64,000 nucleotides of DNA from Ditylenchus dipsaci (lineage: Eukaryota > Nematoda > Chromadorea > Rhabditida > Anguinidae). Every line of letters starts with the position of its first letter. Position 1 is the first letter of the stretch. The translations under genes and the position numbers were made by a program. Below, one piece after another: positions 48,060-59,842 of the stretch. Below the pieces are notes generated by a model. That model was not told where the DNA came from and searched no databases. It saw only the letters and a list, made by a program, of their open reading frames with translations. The DNA is taken from contig SADC01000861.1 in assembly GCA_004194705.1 (NCBI GenBank), positions 124,001 to 188,000 of the forward strand, given 5' to 3'.

Positions 48060-48208
48060 ATGTCGGAAAAAGCAGGGGATATGTCAGCTACAAATACCAG
48101 TTTTTGTGTTGCTCCTTTTAATTGGTAAATGCAAATTTGAGGAACAGAATAAATTGTATCCTTGACAGAAAAGACAACAAAGCAGATCACTGGATAGATC
48201 ATGTTGAC
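48060..48208 (+). CDS. possible exons of an unrecognised gene
   Basis: After TTTTCTCTTTAG (48023-48034) an ATG at 48060 opens MSEKAGDMSATNTSFCVAPF and ends at TTG|GTAAAT (about 48124). A second stretch after TTGACAG (about 48151) reads KDNKADHWIDHVDKQ and ends CAG|GTAAAT (48208). Both have good donors. However, joining them as they stand makes a TGA at the junction, so either a base is missing or these are not one gene. No domain recognised. Confidence 0.3.
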
Positions 48209-48209
48209 A

Positions 48210-48850
48210 AGCAGGTAAATAGCTTAATTAGGAATGTTTCACAAATATTTGAGTAAACATGATTTATGCCTGTTTTATAAGTTATGGGCTAAATAAAGCA
48301 GCCGCTAAGGATCCCCACCTTCTACTTTTCGAACCGTCTTAGGCCCCCTTTTTGATATTTTTCATGTGATCCCCAAGGCGAACCAAAAAATTTTCTTTGT
48401 AAAAGTGCTTCCTACACCTAAAACATGTTTTCCGACCGACTCACGACATAAAAAACGCTTCAGAGCGCTTTTGGTAAGTAGGCGTTTGTCCCCTTTTGAA
48501 ATTTTTCGGCGTTCTGACTAGGTTCTGTTTTCGCCCATTAAGCTTTATTTAAAGCCGTTTTGCAGTTCATAAGACATTTTTAGTCCCGCTAACATGCGCT
48601 GGCCCATTCTGAGCCTCAAGCCTGAGCCTAAGTTTGAAAAAAATGGCTTGAGTGGCTAAACAGAACATAGGGCAGAACGCGAAAATGTCCAAAAAAGGCA
48701 AACCGCCCCTACGCCTTTTCATTCGGTAAAGAACTTCACAAAGGTATTTTTGCATCTTTTAAAAATTTACATGAAAAATTGGTTGTAATGTAAGCTCTAC
48801 ACTAAAAAGTTCAAGTGAATGCGTTGAATAATTAATTGGTGTTAGATAAG
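48210..48850. other. intergenic, no gene seen
   Basis: Contains CTGAGCCTCAAGCCTGAGCC near 48611, one of several degenerate AGGCT-rich tracts in this window. No gene. Confidence 0.4.
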
Positions 48851-49330
48851 TTAGGAACTGATTTTGGAGCTCAGTATTTGAAATAAAAATATTGCTACAA
48901 GAAAAATTCAAAATGTGGGTTTTGTAGCTATGTTCACCATCTTTCAAATGGTATATAAATTTTTTAATATGTATAAAACTCATTATTGGCTCAAGCACAT
49001 GTGAGGTCCTTCGAAAATCTGAGCGTTGAGATATAAACTTTTGTAAAAAAATCATTTTCTTTAAAAATGACTAAAATCCAAGTTTTTTGTTTTTTTGATT
49101 TTAGTCATTTTTAAAAAAGACACTGATTATTTTCAAAAGAGCCATATCCTAACATATATCTCAGATTTTTAAAAATAATTTTTCAAAGTGGGTTTTATAG
49201 CTCTTGAACTGCGCCACAAAATTATGTGGTAGTACTGAGGTAACCCTCTATTTCAGTTTAAAAATTTTCACCAATTAAAGTAATGAAAATTCCTGTCAAC
49301 ATCTTAAAATGACATCACATGAATTTGGAG
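48850..49330. mobile_element. AT-rich foldback, family of 33.7 kb
   Basis: Centre near 49085 (CTAAAATCCAAG...CTTTTTTGATTTTAG) with arms containing GAAAATCTGAGCGTTGAGAT and its inverse ATCTCAGATTTT; the right arm has TATAGCTCTTGAACTGCGCC. Confidence 0.65.
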
Positions 49331-49368
49331 CAAAATTATGACTTCTCTAAAATATCCTGAATAATTTT

Positions 49369-49530
49369 TCGATATAACGTTTCGCTCGATATAACGTAAC
49401 GAAAAAGTTCTTATTTTGGCCAAACTACAGTGTATGCCCGATAAAACGACGCTCGATATAACGTCCGCTCGTTATAACGTCCCATTTTGGCCGGTCCCTT
49501 GAGGGACGTTATATCGAGCGTCGACTGTAA
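49369..49530. mobile_element. pogo/Tigger-like MITE (GATATAACG)
   Basis: Repeated CTCGATATAACGT words; right terminus ACGTTATATCGAGCGTCGACTG followed by TA (about 49527). The left end is less clear (TTTCGATATAACGTTTCGC). CGATATAACG is the hallmark inner end of this element group. Confidence 0.65.
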
Positions 49531-49534
49531 TTTA

Positions 49535-50290
49535 TATTTTAGATTATTGAAGTTATTTTATAATAAATATGGTATTATGATATAAATAATAATAATTATC
49601 TTAGGCATCAGAGACAAAGTTTTCTTCTTCCATATCGCCAAATACAGTTCTTTGCGGATGGATTTGTTCAAACACAAATAGATTATAGCACTGCTTCCTG
49701 AAAAATCTGAATGTTCTGTTTTCATCTTACAAATGCAAATTAGGGAGCTACTTGGCTATTTTTCACTTTTTTTCTACTCCCCCATTACCTTTTTAAAATT
49801 CCCATGCACCCTATGTCGACTTATAAAAAGCTCGAAAAAACTATTTTTTTAAATGTGGAACACAGTCTGTTGACTGGAGCCTACCACGTCGTCGTCCTGC
49901 CCTGAAGGAGTAGACGGCGACGGGACGGCGGATGACCGGCAAAGTTTCAGCAAATAAAGTCTCGTCAGGAGTGCCGTCTTGCCAAGATTTCACGCTCTTC
50001 ACTTAAATACAGCAAGCTTTACATAGTCTAACTGAATTATACTGACAAAAACTACTATTTCAAAAAAATTGCAACTAAATAAATGTTATTTTGTCAAAAA
50101 CGTCGGAAGACCGGCCAGCAGACATATTTCTTAAAACAAGTTGGCCGACGGATGGCCGATAAAAAAAATTCAAACGGCGGATGGGACACCATGCGATTTC
50201 TAAAAAATTGTAACTTTGCCTACCACATCAAAAAAATTTTTATATGAAGCCTTTATTCATCCTCAAGAGTATGGTTGTGGAGTCATTGCC
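49535..50290. other. intergenic, no gene seen
   Basis: A small GC-rich imperfect palindrome near 49880-49990 (GTCGTCGTCCTGCC...CGACGGGACGGC) and another near 50100-50180 (GTCGGAAGACCGGCC). No gene. Confidence 0.4.
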
Positions 50291-50295
50291 GGAGC

Positions 50296-50545
50296 ACTTT
50301 ACACCACCACTCAATTAACCTTTACCCCACCAGCATCAATCAGCTTGGGGGACCAAGGCAAAATTTTTCCATTTTTAATACCAAAAATTTTTGCATAAAA
50401 ATAATCAAAAGTGCAAATATATTGTTTTGAGACCGGTTTTTGAGATTTTGAAATAAAAAAATTTCCAACGAAAATTTTTTTCGCCTTGGTCCCCAAGCTG
50501 ATTGATACTGGTGGGGTCAAGGTTAATTGAGTGGTGGGGGTATAG
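50296..50545. mobile_element. MITE with CACCACTCAATTAACCTT ends
   Basis: Arms of about 65 bp: CACCACTCAATTAACCTTTA ... GATCAATCAGCTTGGGGGAC CAAGGC at the left faces its inverse at 50480-50545. Inner part shared with the 19.4-kb foldback. Confidence 0.85.
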
Positions 50546-50549
50546 GTTT

Positions 50550-51025
50550 ATTAGTCCGTCGTGGCCTCGATTTTCAAAATTTCAAATTTTCAAGTCTTTT
50601 TTCGAGTTAACAATTATACAACACCCTTTTAGGTTTTAAAAATTCAGATTTACAAAGATTGTTTATTTGGATACATTTGAACAATATCGAACTTGAAAAA
50701 GCACCAAGCTGAAAGTGCTCATAATAGACAACAGTAGGAATGAGGAAACTTTTGCTCTAACGCAAATCCGCTTGTAGTTAACATCCCAATAACACAAATA
50801 ACACATACTTGCACAAAAGTCTAAATAATTTTTTTTTCGAATCATGTATCAATTCATAATGTGGTCAGCTAAACAGAAAATATGTTCTGTTTTTATAAGA
50901 AATATTGACGGCTTTCAATACTTTTATAGCTCAGAGGGCCTTTGGTTACTAGCATTATTACAACTACTGTATACAGGTGTGCCATAAAAACTGCACCATT
51001 TTTTGAACTCCCGCTTAAGTTTCGG
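50550..51025. other. intergenic, no gene seen
   Basis: AT-rich; nothing supportable. Confidence 0.4.
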
Positions 51026-51544
51026 CCACGGTCAAAATTTCGCCGCGACAAAATTTCGCCGCGTTCAAAATTTCGCCGTTCATAATTTCGCCGGCCAAAA
51101 TTCGCCGGTCATAATTTCGCCGAACCAAAATTTCGCCGCATTGAAATTTTCTCACTATTTTATCATGGATCAATAATTATGTTGTTTGAATCAGGGATGT
51201 TCATATACGGCCTATTTAGGCTGTTTTTGGAACTTTTTTATGGCCTATTTAGGCAAGTGTCGTTCTTACCACAATTGTCGCATTAGTTTTATATATAGTG
51301 AGCTGCAATATCCGGGGAAGGTACCTAATGAGGTGGATACCCACTAATATGGCCTAAAAAAAAATTATTCAAAAGTAAAAAATAAGCCTTTTTCCTTAAA
51401 ATTGTGTATGGAATTGGCTTCGTTAGGAGCAAAATTAATATTTCGCCCATCCCAACTTCAATACCTGGGGTAGGTACCACCTGGTCAGGCGCATATCTAC
51501 CTGAATGGCCTAAAATGGAGTTAAACGTGCCACGTTTCACACAA

Positions 51545-51640
51545 AAATGGGTTAAAAATGAGGTATGCGCCAGGTGGATTCGAACCAGCAACCTCTACAC
51601 CACACCTGAGAATCCATGCTCCAACCTGACCACGTGGTCG
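51545..51640 (-). other. tRNA-like module in palindrome arm
   Basis: Minus strand: CGTGGTCAGGTTGGAGCATG res embles an A-box/D-arm and TTGCTGGTTCGAATCCACC is a B-box/T-arm. The opposite arm (51945-52020, plus strand) carries a mirror copy. Confidence 0.6.
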
Positions 51641-52414
51641 TCCACTTGGATCAAAAAATTTTTAAGTTTTGGGTTTTCGAAATAATTTTTCTGTACTAAT
51701 TCGAGCATGCTGAAGATGGTTTGACAGTGGTAAAATCACGTTTTATGGAGAAAGTTTTGAGTTATTGCTAACGATTGATTTATCAAAATCAAGAGTTCAC
51801 AATAACTCAAAATTGCTCCATAAAACGTTATTTAGTGCTGTCAACCATCTTCAGCATGCTCGAATTAGTACAGAAACATTGTTTCGGACCCAAAAACGTA
51901 CAAAAATTTTTTTGATTCAAGTGGACGACCACATGTTTGGTTAGTCACTCTGGATGGAGCTCCGAGCGATTCTAAGGGGCAGTGTAGAGGCTGCTGGTTT
52001 GAATCCACCTGGGTGCATACCTTTTTTACCATAATTTTAGATAAAAAAGACAAGCGTTTGACTTTTCAGGTCATTTGGGTGAATATACCCCACTCTGATT
52101 TCAGTGATATTAAACTAATGAAGGTAGGTAAAGTACCAGGTGGTTTCCTTATCCACATCGAGACTTCCTGGTTTTTAAAAACTATTTTAGTTCGAAAAAG
52201 ATAATGTTTGCCACTCCAATGGTCCGATCTATGTTATGCATCGTCACTTTACTTAGAAGTACTCATAGATGAGTCGAAATTTGTTTGCGACCGTCCTGAC
52301 ATACACTGGCCAGCTCTTGCCTAACCCTAAAATTACAAAAAACAACGGGGACCAGTTGAAGAAATAGGTACCTAATATAAGATAGGCCAACTTAGCAAAC
52401 CCAGTCTTTCTATA

Positions 52415-52590
52415 TGAACCGGGAACAAATATCCCTTTTATACAAGCCGGGAACAATCGCTTATCAGGAACAAACGGTCGGCGGGAACAAACGGTCATTT
52501 TACACAGGGCGGGAAAAAGTGTCCCTTTCATATAAGCCGGGAACAAACATCCCTTTATATAGGCCGGGAACAAACGGCGCCGCGAACAAA
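52415..52590. repeat. GCCGGGAACAAAC minisatellite
   Basis: Six or more imperfect units of about 30 bp containing AAGCCGGGAACAAACATCCC. Confidence 0.8.
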
Positions 52591-53634
52591 TGTCCGTGTC
52601 CGTAATAAAGGCATGTTTGCTCTCGTTCAAGTCTGTAAAATTTTGTGAAACATTTTAAGCACTGGTAAAAAAATAGTGAGAAAATCCAATGCGGCGAAAT
52701 TTTGGTTCGGCGAAATTATGAACGGCGAAATTTTGAACGCGGCGAAATTTTGTCGCGGCGAAATTTTGTCACGTACCGCTTAAGTTTGACCCAGTCTTTC
52801 ATTAAAGGACCCTGTCTCTTCCTTAACATGGCAATTTGAAAGGTTAGAATGCGCGCGGGACCACAAACATTTTGTCAATAATAATTCGAATTGTTTATTA
52901 TTTCCGCTTATTGTTTAGAAAATAAATTCAGTAAATCTGTTCAAAATTTAGAACCAATGACAGTATACCAAGTGCACCCCCCCCCCCTAAGTGCACCCCC
53001 CTGTAGTGCACCCCCCAAGTGCACCCCCCCCCCTAAGTGCACCCCCCTCCGAAGGGGGTGCATTAGGGGGGGGGTGCACTTAGGGGGGTGCACTTGGGTC
53101 ATTTTTTTACATATTTTTTTATTGTTTTTATGTTATTGTCTTGAAGGGAAAGTCATTATTTTCAACTTTTTTCACCAAAATTGAATTTTCGTCTACAGAT
53201 ATCAAGGTAAATGACTGTTTTAAGGGTACTATCCACCTGTATACTATCCTAACGACCTGTATACCACCCAACCACCTGTATTATAACTAAACTACTTGAA
53301 TAGTGTCCAAACCACCTGGATAGTATCCAGACCACATGGATGGTATCCCAACTACTTCAATAGTACCCAAACCATGTGAATAGTGTCCAAATCATTTGAA
53401 TAGTGCTCATATTTTCCAGATCGGCTCTAACCACCTCATGATATCTAAACCATCTGGATACTGGATATCTGAACCACCTGGATACTATGATATCTAAACC
53501 ACTTTGGGTAATAATTGATTTTGGTAAAATCAATTATTCCCCGAAACTTAAAAAATATCCGAGAAAACGGTATTTTATTCATATTGAAGTTCAAACTTTA
53601 TTCGAATGGCAGGCGTCGAAATGTTTTTCAGGCT

Positions 53635-53752
53635 CTAGGTGAATTCATCCTCAACCAATTCATCCTCGGTGAATTCATCCTCGGTGAATTCATCCTCCGG
53701 TGAATTCATCCTCTAACTAATTCATCCTCGGTGAATTCATCCTCCTTTTTGT
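53635..53752. repeat. 15-bp minisatellite GGTGAATTCATCCTC
   Basis: Seven near-perfect 15-16-bp units inside the giant foldback. Confidence 0.9.
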
Positions 53753-53894
53753 CCTGGGCAGAATATGTTTAAAGACCTGATTTTTATATATTAAGAGAGC
53801 ACCCTCATTTTGTGGGGCACCCTCAGAGAGCACCCTTATTGATGTCGGGACCAAACAAGGGCCAAGAATTGACCACCCTAACCAAAATTCCTGG

Positions 53895-54440
53895 GTATAT
53901 AACTCCTAGTCAGGTGGGTGTCCACCTGGATAGCCTAAAAATGTAAGCAAAAAAAGTTTACACTTAGTGGGACTCGAACTAGTAACCTCGGTGACAGCAA
54001 CCCCTCCCCAATTTATACCAAGTGGTCGTAAACCAGGTGGTCGACCACTTGGATCAAATTTTTTTTCACTTTTTAGAGTTCCAAAAAAAAATTTCTGCAC
54101 TGATTCGAGCATGCTGAAGATGGTTTGACAGTGGTAAAATCACGTTTTATCAAGAAATTCTCGATTTATCGCTAACGATTGATTTTGATAAATCAAGAAT
54201 TACCAATAACTCAAAAATCTATTCATAAAATGTAATTTTACCTGTGTCAAACCATCTTCAGCATGCTCGAATTAGCGCAAAAAATTAATTTGGAACTCGA
54301 AATGTAAAATTTTTTCGATCCAAGTGGTCGACCACTTGGTTTGGTGCATGGATTCTCAGGGGTGATGTAGAGGTTGGTAGTGAAAAAAAATGTTTCGGGA
54401 CGCGAAAACGTAAAAAAACTTCATCCAAGTGGACGACCAC
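53895..54440. mobile_element. nested palindrome with tRNA-like arms, second copy
   Basis: Shares GATTCGAGCATGCTGAAGAT, GGTTTGACAGTGGTAAAATC, GCTAACGATTGATTT and AAGTGGTCGACCACTTGG with 51400-52075. The left arm carries GGGACTCGAACTAGTAACCT (B-box, minus strand) and the right arm GGATTCTCAGGGGTGATGTA. Confidence 0.8.
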
Positions 54441-55609
54441 TTGGTTCGGATTGGTAAATGTTCGTAAATTGAGTGGTTGGTATTATTTGTATTATCAAAC
54501 AATTTTCAGCATAAAATTTTTGGTATGCTAAAATCGGGTTTTAGTGATTAAGCCCGCACTTGTGTGATTCAGAGCCATTTTATGGCGTTAAATTCACTTT
54601 TAGCTGGTTTGAGGTTGTTTAAGAGGTTTGAGTTGGTTTTGGATGGTTTGAGACCATTCGGGGTGTTAAGGTGGTATTGAGTGGTTTGGGGTGGCTTCGG
54701 ATGGTTTGGGACCATTTTAGTTTCCTCATCACAAGCAGAAGAATTTCATCTGTATGTTCATAATCTTCACCGATTGAGGAGGCGGTACTGTCATTATGAG
54801 GTTTGAGAAAATCCTTAGCTGCCGCAATCTTTTCAGACGCCCTTCTGCAATTCTCCGAAAAGCTTGAACTTCCGCCTTGGGAATAGAAACTTTCTATCTG
54901 ACGTACTTCGTAGTTTTGAAGATCCTTATATTTATATATATTAAATCATGTTTTTGGTATTTGCTTTAAGAATTGAGATACCATCCATGTGGTCTGGATA
55001 CTATCCAGGTGGTTTGGACACTATTCAAGTAGTTTAGTTATAATACAGGTGGTTTGGGTGGTATACAGGTCGTTAGGATAGTATACAGGTGGATAGTACC
55101 CTTAAAACAGTCATTTACCTTGATATCTGTAGACGAAAATTCAAATTTTGGTGAAAAAAGTTGAAAATAATGACTTTCCCTTCAAGACAATAACATAAAA
55201 ACAATAAAAAAAATATGTAAAAAAATGACCCAAGTGCACCCCCCCTAAGTGCACCCCCCCCCCCCCTAAATGCACCCCCTTCGGAGGGGTGCACTTAGGG
55301 GGGGGGGTGCACTTGGGGGGTGCACTACAGGGGGTGCACTTAGGGGGGGTGCACTTGGCTTTTACGGAACCAATCACTAGTCGAGCCCAACGTTGCTTGA
55401 CAATGACAGATCGGACAACTTATTCGCCTTCACTGCTCCATAACTGTCACTGTTATAGTGTGATTTATATCAAATAGAAGATAACGTTTGAAATTCATAA
55501 TGCAAAACAAAAAAATAATTCGAAAACATTATTGAAAAAATCTATGTGGTCCCGCGCGCATTCAAACTTTTGAAATTGCCATGATAAGGAAGAGACAGGG
55601 TCCTTTAAC

Positions 55610-55925
55610 AAACGGTCGAGTCGATATATTTTTTTCTCATAAGTAAATATTTTTTTAGTTTTTCTAGTTATAGTTATTTTTCACTATAACTTGTTGTAGT
55701 TAATGGCTGAAACCTCAAAAAATTTTAAGATTCAACCGATGCGCCAAAAATTTGAAAAAAATTCCAATATTGGACACACTGCAGTAAACTACAGTTTACT
55801 GCATCTTCAAAAATTATCTTCCAAAACAATACTTAAAATGTATTGTATTTTTCTAATTATAGACCACCAAAAGCCTCAGAGACTCCGAGCTATATAAGTA
55901 ATCTGCTTTTTTATAAAAAGCTTGC
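55610..55925. other. spacer, no gene seen
   Basis: AT-rich. A short open frame at 55703-55897 shows no family. Confidence 0.35.
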
Positions 55926-55929
55926 GTTG

Positions 55930-57014
55930 ATTTCCTTGTTCATTTTGCTTTTGTAATTAGATGGTAATCCCTTTTTAGTTTAAAGTAAAACAGAACTCCA
56001 AAAGTAATGTAAATAAAAACTAGTGAGAATGCCCATAAGATAGCTTGTGTAGACAAACTGGAATATTATACTGAAAAAAAAAACAAAAATTAAAAAAAAA
56101 ACTACGAAGAGAACATATGGTAGTGATCGAGCGATATCGGGAAACCCTATATGCCATATGATGTCGTTTTGGCAGTTTGACAATTTTGATTGCCAGTTAA
56201 CAGAAAACTGGCAGACTGACAGACTGGCAATCGAAATGTCAAAACTCGTTGCCAGCAGTGATATATTTTTGCGATTTTTCGCTCCGGATTTGAATTTTCT
56301 CTGAATATGGCTCCGAGCTGTTTATTTAAAAAAATTTTCTCTGGCTCCTGCTCGGAGCCAGAGCAGAGCCAGAGCGAGAGACAGCGCTGCAGATTTATAC
56401 GTCACTGGTTACCAGCTGTCACTTCATGGCGCCAGGTATCGGAGAAATCCTTTTTTCGGCTGGCTTTTCGCTTTGTTCTGACAGCTTTTTCCTGGCGGGC
56501 CGCCGGAACTTTGATAGCGGTTGTGCAGTTATGGCCGTAGGTTAAAACACAAATTTACCTACATAATCTTGGTCAGGCAAATACTGCACATGAGGATTAA
56601 GAAACATTCCAGCGTTTATGGAATTGTATATTAGTGGCGGAGCTAGCCATAAGGTTGTTCCAGAAATCGCTATCGGTAACAAAATCCACACTAAAATTCT
56701 TTTCCCTCCAAATATAAAATCTGCCAATTTAGATTTATAGAGCATTAGACAACGGTTTATAGCCAAAAAAACCGTGACATAGGACTCTATATATTGTAGA
56801 CCTGAATTCAAATTAAAATTTAAACTACATTAAAATAAGATAAAACCTAAGCCTGTCAACGTTGTCCAGTAAACTAAGGTTGGTGCCGAGCAATATACCA
56901 TTCCCAATATACAAAAGTAACCAGAGCAAATTGCCGTCATGGATAGTCCTAGCACATCAATGATGCTCGAGTATATCATAAGTTTATAACAATGTTCCCT
57001 TCTAAATGACTCTT
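55930..57014 (-). CDS. srt-like seven-transmembrane chemoreceptor, partial
   Basis: Exon A (57014 to about 56828) reads RREHCYKLMIYSSIIDVLGL then CSGYFCILGMVYCSAPTLVY, matching TM2 of nematode Srt receptors. Exon B (56803 to about 56560) begins after TTCAG and gives LQYIESYVTVFLAINRCLML, KLADFIFGGKRILVWILLP and the extracellular FLNPHVQYLPDQDYV: TM3, the NRC motif, TM4 and loop. A third stretch (about 56057-55930), after an eight-T CAG acceptor, gives FQFVYTSYLMGILTSFYLHY and, after one base shift, a TM5 end with FYFKLKRDYHLITKAK. TM1, TM6 and TM7 were not found. It is a chemosensory GPCR, either partial, frameshifted or a pseudogene. Confidence 0.65.
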
Positions 57015-57019
57015 ACACA

Positions 57020-58755
57020 TTGCGAAAATACACGGCAGGTAAAAAAGCTAAAATAAAAATGATTCTTGTTAGGAAACAGCCCTAGGCGACAATTTCAGGT
57101 GCGGATTTTATAGCTCTAAAACCGTGAAAAAAATTCTTCCGTGAAAAGAATTCTCCGTGGCTAAAATTAGATCATTTCGGAGCGCAGACCACTTTTTAAG
57201 CGGTTTTTTAAATTGGAAACAGAGATTTCGGTATACCTCCTCCCCCCATAATAAATTTTAAAGGTACCCAGAATTATCCTTATAAAAAAGGCTAAAATAA
57301 GTACAGTTTGTCACTGAGCCTGAGGCTCAAAGCCTGAGCCAAAGCCTAAGAGCCGAGCCTAAGCCTAAAAATCACCTCCAGGCCACTCCGGGAGCAGGAA
57401 CTTTTCAGGGGCGCAGGTGGCTTGAGAGTTAGAACTTACCTTAGACATGACTCCGAGCAGCACTCATGATAAAAAAAAGGCGTATGGAGACTCTTTTTGC
57501 CCAGCTCCATTGACTAAAACAGTGTGAAAACTAGGGTTGCTAACTTTAACAAACAGAATCTTTTGGAGAATATTTTCGAGAATATGCGCGCAGAGTCACA
57601 TATAAAAGAGCTTAAAAAGTGCATTTTTCGTGAAAAAAATCAGAGAATACTTTAGAAAAAGTTAACTATTCAGCGACCATAGTGAAAACCGTTAAATAAG
57701 GTATCTGAGTACTCTCCAGAACAATCAAAAAGTAAATTTTAAGTAAAAATTTTTTGGTTGGAATTGCTTTCCAATCGTTTTTCCATCTTTTCTATACGTA
57801 AATGTGGTCAAATCGAGGTCAACGAGGTTTAAACCGGTTTTCGGCCCAGCAGGAACTCTGTAACTCAACGGAAAAAAAGTATATATAACAAATTTTTTAA
57901 AAAATTTTCAACTTTACAAAATTTGCCTGAAAAGTAGCTCCAACAAAAATTGAAAATATTCCAAGATAAGGATGAGCCCTTTTTCTATCGGAATACTATC
58001 CACTTCATAGGCACTGCAGTTGTAGTAGAGTTGAAATTCTGACGGTTTAAAAAAATATACATACAGAGACATTTCACACTAACTAATAAATAAAAAGCAA
58101 AAAAAAGTGTTGGCTGCTTAGTCAGCTATCATATAAGAAATTGAATAAAAGTTTGTCTACTCTAGAAACTAATTTTAGTGTTATTGTTATTGAGTTAATA
58201 TTATTTGCTTTACAAAAAATTTAAAATGCTAAAAAAATATCTAAGACTTAGAGTGAGTGTAGTACATAGCTTTTGACAAGAATTCCCAAAAAATTCTTAC
58301 TTATTTGCATCTGTTCAATGCTTACTCAGTTTCATTTTTATTTTCAAAATTAAATTAAAACACAGCATAATTGGTGAATTATTAATTTTTTCATCACTAT
58401 GAAACGAGCTAATAGAAAAAGAAATAAAAATAGAAGTATAGGGTATAAGCTAGGGTATTAGCAAACACTTCGTGTTCAAAGTAGTCCTAGAAGGCTCGGA
58501 TTTTTTAGTTACTAGGGTCCATAGGCGCCTATCGGCGCCCTACCCGCCTGTATCGTATTTTGAAATTTTATTAATAGATATGTGTTAATCCATCAAACCA
58601 ACCATTCCCCCCCCCCCCCCCCCGTTGATTATCCTTGCCTGAGTAACTACACCTCCTTCTCCTGTCTACAAACTTACCGCCCACCCTCATTCTCGGGTAC
58701 TTTCCTAGTGGTTCGGGGTTATCCGGGTAGTTCGTTCCTCATTCTGGTAGTTCTG
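57020..58755. other. long spacer, no gene seen
   Basis: Contains a GAGGCT/AGCCTGAGCC tract (57310-57370), an 18-bp poly-C (58606-58623) and AT-rich sequence. The C-terminal exons of the srt-like receptor are not here, because that gene runs the other way. No gene supported. Confidence 0.4.
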
Positions 58756-58769
58756 GCCTATCCTGGTGG

Positions 58770-59215
58770 TTTAGGAACCGTATTGTACTTATCGATAATT
58801 TCGAGGTTCCATATGCCTACTGTACAGATAACAGAATGTTCTATAATGGACCACCTATTATAGTTCCAGATACCATTAGGTCGAGCGCGCAAAGTCTCTC
58901 CGAATTGCCTGCCGATGATGCACAGTGGCATCCTCTCCGTCTGGTACGGATCCTCGACTCCAGTTTGCGCTCCCGTTTTGCCGACAAAAAAACAAAATCT
59001 CCAGCTGGGTTTCAAGTATTGCCCGCCATAGTGTTCAAATAAAAGTAAAGACAGGTCTCAAGCTGAATCTCTATCCTGCTATGGATGAATGGGGAAAGGT
59101 CCAGTCCAGACTCCAGCCATTGGTTTCGGCATTGCTTTCCAACTTGCTCCAAGTCAGTAGAAAGTTTTTCTGTCGTCTTTTCAAGTTCTCCTTTTCCATC
59201 TGAATCATTTTGCAA
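58770..59215 (-). CDS. unassigned protein-coding segment, one homopolymer break
   Basis: The minus strand reads ELEKTTEKLSTDLEQVGKQC then LDLSPFIHSRIEIQLETCLY FYLN. After a frame change at the C-run 59022-59024 it continues QYLKPSWRFCFFVGKTGAQT, ERMPLCIIGRQFGETLRARP and NRWSIIEHSVICTVGIWNLE. One extra base in that run joins the two halves into about 150 residues. Composition, cysteine spacing and lower A/T content than the surroundings say this is real coding sequence. I recognise no domain and see no clear start; the 3' end may be at AA|GTACAA near 58775. Confidence 0.45.
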
Positions 59216-59334
59216 TTTGAATAAAAAAATCTCGATATAACGAATCCTTTATTAGTGGATGGTTTTGGAAAAATGTGAGTTCATGTCAATCGACTGCACA
59301 GGCTTATCGTGCACTAAAAAAAATTTTGTTTCAA

Positions 59335-59471
59335 AGTTTTCACTAATATATCGCGAACAACTTCTAATTTCGGATTTCTATTGGAAGTGGGTCTGGCAAG
59401 CCGAAGAAGATGATCATCAAGTCATTCAAAGGAGGGTTTTTTATCGATTCTTCAGTGTGTCAACTTTGTGA
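59335..59471 (+). CDS. possible terminal exon, unassigned
   Basis: After TTTCAAAG the frame FSLIYREQLLISDFYWKWVW then QAEEDDHQVIQRRVFYRFFS ends in a stop at 59469-59471. It looks like coding sequence but no upstream exon was found. Confidence 0.3.
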
Positions 59472-59842
59472 GCAACCCAATACATTTATTAAATGTTAAT
59501 TGTATAGTGAAAATTTATATTCTAATCTGAAGTAGCTTCTAGCCAAACATAATTCTTTATTAATATTTATGCAGGGCTCAACTCTTTTTCAACTTTCAAT
59601 TATTATAATCTTTTTAAATAATCTGCACACTGTTTGTTATTGACTAACACCTGTCTTTAATTGACTAATAACTAAACTTTTAATGTTTTAATGTGTGTTT
59701 CACTTGATGTTTGCTGTAGCAAATCCATAAATTAAGTCTCAAGAGAATATCTTCAAGTGTATGTCATGTGGAACTTTCAGTATATTTATTGAAAATCAGT
59801 TTTGTGTTTTACAAAGTCTAAGTCTAAAAATTTAGTTTTTAG

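Larger units (their letters stand above)
51030..52785. mobile_element. 1.75-kb foldback with AAAATTTCGCCG-repeat ends and nested palindrome
   Basis: Terminal tracts are tandem CAAAATTTCGCCG(C) units (51040-51150) inverted at 52690-52780 (GGCGAAATTTTG). Nested at about 51400-52075 is a palindrome whose arms each hold a tRNA-like segment with GGTGGATTCGAACC (51577, inverted) and GGTTTGAATCCACC (51992). A 30-bp GGGAACAAA minisatellite lies at 52415-52590. Confidence 0.8.
52803..55607. mobile_element. 2.8-kb giant foldback with nested palindrome
   Basis: Outer arms of roughly 550-640 bp (52803-53380 and 54965-55607) are reverse complements: AAAGGACCCTGTCTCTTCCT outward, then GGTCCCGCGCGCATTC, an AAGTGCACCCCCC minisatellite, GATATCTGTAGACGAAAATT and a chain of ACCACCTGTATACTATCC units. 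The middle holds GGTGAATTCATCCTC tandem repeats (53635-53750) and a second palindrome (53895-54440) related to the one at 51.4-52.0 kb. Confidence 0.85.

Noticed and set aside
52891..53184. Pro/Cys-rich protein from the poly-C tract
   Set aside because: The frame translates a GTGCACCCCCC minisatellite mirrored at 55230-55350; there is no splice or start context.
55703..55897. Missing C-terminal exons of the srt-like receptor
   Set aside because: Neither strand shows TM6/TM7 character here; the open frame is hydrophilic and on the opposite strand.
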